This document shows, piece by piece, positions 4,609 to 5,154 of a stretch of DNA of 5,154 nucleotides; within the stretch, counting starts at the first letter, position 1; every line of letters starts with the position of its first letter. The stretch lies in assembly GCA_947165615.1 (NCBI GenBank), contig CAMVBD010000136.1, forward strand, positions 1 through 5,154, read 5' to 3'. The stretch comes from an uncultured Clostridia bacterium. GTDB taxonomy: Bacteria; Bacillota; Clostridia; Oscillospirales; Acutalibacteraceae. The notes beneath the pieces are model-generated. The model had not been told where the DNA came from, searched no databases, and saw nothing but the letters and a program-made list of their open reading frames with translations. The position numbers and the translations under genes are program-made.

Positions 4609-5154
4609 ATGGAATCCGTCAGCTCTTACTTCGGTTCAAAAGTGTTCAATGATACCGCGATGCGCCAGCGTCTGCCGCATGACGTATACAATCAGCTGCA
4701 GCGTACGATCAAAGAAAAACGGCATCTGGACATCGGCCTTGCCAACAGCGTCGCGCATGCCATGAAGGAATGGGCGATCGAAAACGGCGCCACGCATTTT
4801 ACGCATTGGTTCCAGCCGATGACGGGCATTACGGCGGAAAAGCACGACAGCTTTATTTCCCCCATCCCGGGCGGCAAAGTCATAATGGAGTTTTCCGGGA
4901 AAGAACTGATCCGCGGGGAGTCCGACGCTTCCTCGTTCCCTTCCGGCGGCCTTCGCGCGACGTTTGAGGCGCGTGGCTATACCGCCTGGGACGCGACGTC
5001 TTACGCCTTCATCAAGGACGGCACGCTTTGCATCCCGACCGCGTTCTGCTCGTTCGGCGGGCACGCGCTGGATAAAAAGACCCCGCTTCTGCGCTCCATG
5101 CAGGCGCTGTCAAAGCAGGCGCTTCGGGTCGTCCGTCTGTTCGGGAACGAGGAC
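4609..5154 (+). CDS. glnN: Type III glutamine synthetase, N-terminal 182 residues (3'-truncated by window)
   Basis: Cytoplasmic glutamine synthetase making glutamine from glutamate, ammonium and ATP. The reading frame is open from the ATG at 4609 to the last base with no stop; the full enzyme is about 700 aa, so only the first quarter is present. Diagnostic GSIII blocks are visible: [16 protein letters not shown] (12-27), [15 protein letters not shown] (59-73), EKHDSFISP (77-85), [19 protein letters not shown] (110-128), and [19 protein letters not shown] (156-174). These belong to the GSIII N-terminal region and are absent from the shorter GlnA types I and II. The ATP- and glutamate-binding catalytic core lies beyond the window. 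The start is supported by AAGGGGG 6 nt upstream. It has its own promoter and a candidate operator, directly after the hpf terminator. Confidence 0.95.
   Translation, partial: MESVSSYFGSKVFNDTAMRQRLPHDVYNQLQRTIKEKRHLDIGLANSVAHAMKEWAIENGATHFTHWFQPMTGITAEKHDSFISPIPGGKVIMEFSGKELIRGESDASSFPSGGLRATFEARGYTAWDATSYAFIKDGTLCIPTAFCSFGGHALDKKTPLLRSMQALSKQALRVVRLFGNED

Noticed and set aside
4636..5064. 142-aa minus-strand ORF antisense to glutamine synthetase
   Set aside because: The plus strand carries conserved GSIII blocks without interruption to the window end; the Arg/Ala-rich antisense product is a codon-bias shadow.
1..5154. CRISPR array, insertion sequence, prophage or toxin-antitoxin module
   Set aside because: No regularly spaced repeats, no terminal inverted repeats flanking a transposase, no integrase or phage genes and no paired small overlapping ORFs were seen.

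Overview
The window looks like chromosomal core sequence from a member of the Firmicutes, most likely an uncultured Clostridia (Oscillospiraceae/Ruminococcaceae-like). The reasons are AGGAGG-type ribosome binding sites, sigma-A promoters with 17-bp spacers, a long-form ribosome hibernation factor, a type III glutamine synthetase, and a PdaA-like polysaccharide deacetylase of the kind common in spore-forming clostridia. I see no insertion sequence, prophage, CRISPR array or defence-type gene cluster, and each gene appears to be its own transcription unit.

Layout. (1) 1-991, plus strand: the 3' part of a lipid-anchored PdaA-like deacetylase. It ends at a hairpin (1010-1048) that can also terminate the convergent gene. 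(2) 1054-1875, minus strand: a polytopic membrane protein with a YjdF/VanZ-like motif pattern. (3) 1963-2150, minus strand: a self-contained tRNA-Ala(GGC) unit with an A/T-tract upstream element, a TTGACA-17-TAATAT promoter, an encoded CCA end and an intrinsic terminator. (4) 2171-3796, minus strand: a secreted LCAT-like alpha/beta hydrolase with its promoter, signal peptide and terminator. (5) 3850-4540, plus strand: hpf, divergent from the hydrolase, with a structured 5' leader and a strong terminator. (6) 4549-5154, plus strand: the promoter and first 182 codons of type III glutamine synthetase, cut by the window end.

The genes do not form one pathway. Two deal with the envelope or outside of the cell (deacetylase, secreted hydrolase), one is an uncharacterised membrane protein, and two adjacent ones fit nutrient-limited growth (ribosome hibernation and ammonium assimilation). 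The clearest unexplained signals are regulatory: a long hairpin beginning at the predicted hpf transcription start with a possible 15-codon upstream ORF inside it, and an 8+8-bp inverted repeat overlapping the glutamine synthetase promoter. I found no convincing evidence of a wholly new multi-gene system.
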